From Pseudomonadota bacterium (GTDB taxonomy: Bacteria; Pseudomonadota; Alphaproteobacteria; Acetobacterales; Acetobacteraceae): a stretch of 9,054 nucleotides of DNA. This document shows, piece after piece, positions 6,782-9,054 of the stretch. Both the position numbers and the translations under genes were made by a program. Numbering within the stretch: the first letter of the stretch is position 1; every line of letters begins with the position of its first letter. Under the pieces are notes generated by a model that ran no database searches, was not told the origin of the DNA, and saw nothing but the letters and a program-made list of their open reading frames with translations. The DNA lies in NCBI GenBank assembly GCA_021826485.1, contig JAKAZX010000147.1, forward strand, positions 1 to 9,054. The letters are read 5' to 3'.

Positions 6782-6797
6782 GGAGGCGCGCCGCGCC

Positions 6798-7685
6798 GTG
6801 TCCCGGGAGTGTGCCGTGCTGATGAAGGACGCCAGGACGGCGGTCGGCTATGCCGACGACCCGGAGGGAGAGGACGGCGGCAGCGGCCCGGTGCCGCTGA
6901 CCGAACTGCGGGAGGCGCTGGCCGCCGCCCGCATCCGCACCCTCTACCAGCCGATCGTCCGCATGGCCGACCGGATGCCGGTGGCGGTGGAGGTGCTGGC
7001 CCGGCTGGCGCACCCGACCCGGGGCATCGTCGCCCCTGACCTGTTCGTGCCGCAGATCGAGGATGCCGGCCTCGCCCTCGACCTGACGGAGGAGGTGGGG
7101 CGCGCCGCCTTCGCCGACTGGGCGGGGAACCGGCTGGCCCGCGCCCACCTGTCGCTCGGCCTGAATTTTCCGCTCGACGTCCTGCTGATGCCGGCCGCGC
7201 TGGACTGGCTGGACGCGACGCGCGAGGCCGCCGGCGTCCCGGCGCGGCACGTGACCATCGAACTCACCGAAAGCCGGCCGGTCAGCCATCAGCGCGAACT
7301 CGCGGCGGCGGTGGCGCGGCTGCGCCGCCTCGGCTACCGGCTGGCGATCGACGATGTCGGGCCGGCGCTGCGCGACCATCGCAGCCTGCTCGACATGGCA
7401 TTCAGCACCGTCAAGCTCGACAAGGGCGTGGTGGGGGAGGCGCTGCACTGCCCCGCCGCGCGCGCCTTCGTCGAACAGGCCATCGCCGCCGCCCATGACG
7501 CCGACATGGACGTGGTGGCGGAAGGGATCGCGACGCCGGCGCACTGGGCCCGCATGGCCGATCTCGGCGCCGACATGGCGCAGGGTTATCTGGTGGCGCG
7601 GCCGCTCGCCGCGTCGCAGGTCGCCGGCTGGCAGCGCGGCTGGGTGGGTCAGACGGTCGGCGTCCAGGGGCCGGCCACGGCATAG
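6798..7685 (+). CDS. Stand-alone EAL-domain protein with degenerate loop 6
   Basis: The EAL family comprises cyclic-di-GMP phosphodiesterases and their catalytically dead, c-di-GMP-binding relatives. Here the domain fills most of the protein (about 40-275 of 295 residues), with no membrane segment or sensor domain. Numbered from GTG 6798, EVLAR at 65-69 stands for ExLxR. Also present are Asn123 (LNFP), Glu155 and Glu158 (ELTES), Asp185-Asp186, Lys206, Asp208, Glu242 (AEG) and Gln262 (QGY). However, the DDFGTGYSS loop reads DDVGPALRD, and the second glutamate of the EGVET motif is Ala245. Activity is therefore doubtful; it may be a weak enzyme or a receptor. The start is uncertain: ATG 6771 lacks a ribosome site and sits in a hairpin, GTG 6798 has GGAGG 11 nt upstream, and GTG 6816 or ATG 6822 follow a GGGAG. 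The 3' end overlaps the convergent cupin gene by 37 nt. Confidence 0.88.
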   Translation: MSRECAVLMKDARTAVGYADDPEGEDGGSGPVPLTELREALAAARIRTLYQPIVRMADRMPVAVEVLARLAHPTRGIVAPDLFVPQIEDAGLALDLTEEVGRAAFADWAGNRLARAHLSLGLNFPLDVLLMPAALDWLDATREAAGVPARHVTIELTESRPVSHQRELAAAVARLRRLGYRLAIDDVGPALRDHRSLLDMAFSTVKLDKGVVGEALHCPAARAFVEQAIAAAHDADMDVVAEGIATPAHWARMADLGADMAQGYLVARPLAASQVAGWQRGWVGQTVGVQGPATA

Positions 7686-8038
7686 GCTTCCTGCTCGCCG
7701 GGCCAGGGCGGCATGGTGGCGCCCAGCGCCACCAGCGGTGCCGTGCCGTCGCAGCGGAACTGGAACGCGGTGCCGACCGGCAGCGACAACGCCACACCCG
7801 GCGCGAGCGGGACCGTCACCTCCTCCTCCCCCAGCCGGCGCCACATCCGCCCGTGGCCGGCGACGATGTACCAAAGCTCCTCCACAGTATGGTGGGCGAC
7901 CGGCCTTGCCACCGCCCCGGGCGGCAGCGTGAACAGCGCCATGCCGCCGCGCGTGGTGCCGCACAGCACCCGCACCTCCGACCCGTCGGGCGCGATCACC
8001 ACCGGCGCGGTGCCGGATGACGCCGTTGCCAATGCCAT
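7649..8038 (-). CDS. Small cupin-domain protein
   Basis: This is a 129-residue single-domain cupin (beta-barrel) of unknown function. Cupin motif 1 is recognisable as HHTVEELWYIVAGHG, with His49, His50, Glu53/Glu54 and Gly61/Gly63. The central LAPGVALSLPVGTAF segment (78-92) matches cupin motif 2, but the usual histidine of PxGxxH is replaced (PVGTAF), so metal binding may be weakened or absent. A C-terminal TMPPWPGEQEA stretch (108-118) resembles one I recall from uncharacterised cupins. The ATG at 8038 has GGAGGG upstream at a good distance, supporting the start. The gene is divergent from deoA, with 125 nt between, and its 3' end overlaps the EAL gene tail-to-tail. Small cupins range from isomerases to sugar or auxin-like ligand binders, and nothing here fixes the substrate. 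The long plus-strand frame opposite it is a GC-rich shadow. Confidence 0.85.
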   Translation of the reverse strand: MALATASSGTAPVVIAPDGSEVRVLCGTTRGGMALFTLPPGAVARPVAHHTVEELWYIVAGHGRMWRRLGEEEVTVPLAPGVALSLPVGTAFQFRCDGTAPLVALGATMPPWPGEQEAYAVAGPWTPTV

Positions 8039-8163
8039 GACCCTGCCCTCCGCGGATGCCGCGCAGTGTCACATGACGGCGGGCCGGCGCAACGGGGGCG
8101 GCGGCCGGATGGACGGCGCGGCGTTTCGCCGCCACGCTGGCGCCCCGACCGGAAGGAGGATGC
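8039..8163. promoter_or_regulatory. Divergent intergenic region between cupin and deoA
   Basis: This gap must carry the 5' signals of both genes. Visible elements are an imperfect palindrome TGTCACATGACG (8067-8078; inner GTCA-CA-TGAC is perfect) and a hairpin GCGGCG-TTT-CGCCGC (8118-8132) in the deoA leader. A strong AAGGAGG ribosome site lies at 8153-8159. No convincing sigma-70 -35/-10 pair was found on either strand. The palindrome could be an operator, but no regulator is encoded nearby. Confidence 0.3.
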
Positions 8164-9054
8164 GTGGTGCCCGACTGGCTGCCGCAGGAGGCGATCCGCC
8201 GCAAGCGCGACGGCGCGGCGCTGACCGCCGATGAGATCGCCGCGCTGGTCGGCGCGCTGACCAGCGGCGCGCTGGCCGATGCCCAGGCCGGCGCCTTCGC
8301 CATGGCGGTGTTCCTGCGCGGCATGACCGACGCCGAGACGGTCGCGCTGACGCTGGCGATGCGCGATTCCGGCGCGGTGCTGGACTGGCAGGCGGCGGGC
8401 ATCACCGGGCCGGTGGTGGACAAGCACTCGACCGGCGGGATCGGCGACAAGGTCAGCCTGATCCTCGCCCCGCTGCTCGCCGCCTGCGGCGCGTTCGTGC
8501 CGATGATCTCCGGCCGCGGCCTCGGCCACAGCGGCGGCACGCTCGACAAGCTCGCCGCCATCCCTGGCTACCGCACCGATGTCCCGCGCGAGCGGTTCGC
8601 CGCCGTGGTGCGGCAGGTCGGCTGTGCGGTGATCGGCCAGACCGACGACATGGCGCCGGCCGACCGCCGGCTCTACGCCGTCCGCGACGTGACCGCGACG
8701 GTGGAGAGCCTGCCGCTGATCGTCGCCTCCATCCTGTCGAAGAAACTGGCCGAGGGGCTGGGGGCACTGGTGCTGGACGTGAAATGCGGCAGCGGCGCGT
8801 TCATGGCGACGCTGGATCAGGCGCGGGCGCTGGCCGGGGCGCTGGTCACGGTCGCGCGCGGCGCCGGCCTGCCGACCGCGGCGCTGGTGACGGACATGAA
8901 CCAGGCGCTTGGCCCGAATGTCGGCAACGCGCTGGAGGTCGCCGAATCGATCGACCTGCTGACCGGCCGCGAAGCCGATCCGCGGCTGCTGGCGGTGACG
9001 CTGGCGCTGGCGGCGGAGGCGCTGGTGCTGGCCGGGATCGCCGCTGATGCCGCC
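8164..9054 (+). CDS. deoA: Thymidine phosphorylase, 3' end cut by window edge
   Basis: DeoA catalyses phosphorolysis of thymidine to thymine and 2-deoxyribose 1-phosphate in cytoplasmic nucleoside salvage. The first 297 codons are visible; E. coli DeoA has 440, so about a third is missing. Similarity to E. coli DeoA runs along the whole visible length. VDKHSTGG, part of the phosphate site, has Lys87 and Ser89. The family signature SGRGLGHSGGTLDKL begins at 116. Arg174, Ser189 and Lys193 (YAVRD, ASILSKK) match the E. coli thymine-binding Arg171, Ser186 and Lys190. VKCGSGAFM and TDMNQALG follow. AAGGAGG at 8153-8159 precedes two adjacent GTG codons, 8164 (4-nt gap) and 8167 (7-nt gap). The second has better spacing and may be the true start; an ATG at 8160 is out of frame. 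It is divergent from the cupin gene. Other deo-operon genes, if any, lie to the right. Confidence 0.96.
   Translation, partial: MVPDWLPQEAIRRKRDGAALTADEIAALVGALTSGALADAQAGAFAMAVFLRGMTDAETVALTLAMRDSGAVLDWQAAGITGPVVDKHSTGGIGDKVSLILAPLLAACGAFVPMISGRGLGHSGGTLDKLAAIPGYRTDVPRERFAAVVRQVGCAVIGQTDDMAPADRRLYAVRDVTATVESLPLIVASILSKKLAEGLGALVLDVKCGSGAFMATLDQARALAGALVTVARGAGLPTAALVTDMNQALGPNVGNALEVAESIDLLTGREADPRLLAVTLALAAEALVLAGIAADAA

Noticed and set aside
8160..8234. ATG directly after AAGGAGG upstream of deoA
   Set aside because: It is out of frame with deoA and too close to the ribosome site. The GTG codons at 8164/8167 are in frame.
6639..8561. A 640-residue minus-strand open frame crossing the EAL, cupin and deoA genes
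   Set aside because: It runs antisense to EAL and deoA and through the cupin gene in another frame. Composition is Gly/Arg/Ala-biased with no domain; stop codons are rare at this GC content.
1..9054. CRISPR arrays, insertion sequences, prophage, toxin-antitoxin or defence genes
   Set aside because: No repeated spacers, terminal inverted repeats, transposase or nuclease cassettes were seen. Every long credible frame is assigned to an ordinary gene.

Overview
The window is very GC-rich, densely coding DNA from a Gram-negative bacterium. Protein content points to an alphaproteobacterium, most likely Rhodospirillales (Azospirillum/Acetobacteraceae-like). GltD closely resembles the Azospirillum type. 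The short DEDDy-only RNase D followed by kdsD-lptC-lptA-lptB is an alphaproteobacterial arrangement. An NDUFA9-like SDR is also present. The lineage is inferred from remembered family sequences, not from a search.

Layout. On the minus strand at the left are gltD (cut by the window edge) and, upstream of it, an NDUFA9-like NAD(P)-binding protein. The SDR promoter stands almost back-to-back with a plus-strand promoter for tRNA-Leu(CAG). Ribonuclease D begins 13 nt after the tRNA CCA end. A plus-strand operon follows: kdsD (arabinose-5-phosphate isomerase, first step of Kdo synthesis), lptC, lptA and lptB. Its three junctions are all 4-nt ATGA stop/start overlaps. These genes make a lipid A-core sugar precursor and most of the inner-membrane/periplasmic part of the LPS export machine. 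LptF, LptG and LptD/E must be encoded elsewhere. An AT-richer 121-nt gap with several small palindromes precedes a stand-alone EAL-domain protein whose loop 6 is degenerate. That gene converges on, and overlaps by 37 nt, a small minus-strand cupin. The cupin is divergent from deoA (thymidine phosphorylase), which runs off the right edge.

Most of the window is conserved housekeeping DNA. No mobile element, CRISPR array, phage gene or toxin-antitoxin pair was seen, and I found no convincing new multi-gene system. The points worth a second look are the tRNA-Leu/RNase D coupling, the degenerate EAL protein and its palindromic leader, the enlarged LptA, and the cupin lacking its second-motif histidine. 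No gene-free stretch exceeds about 170 nt.
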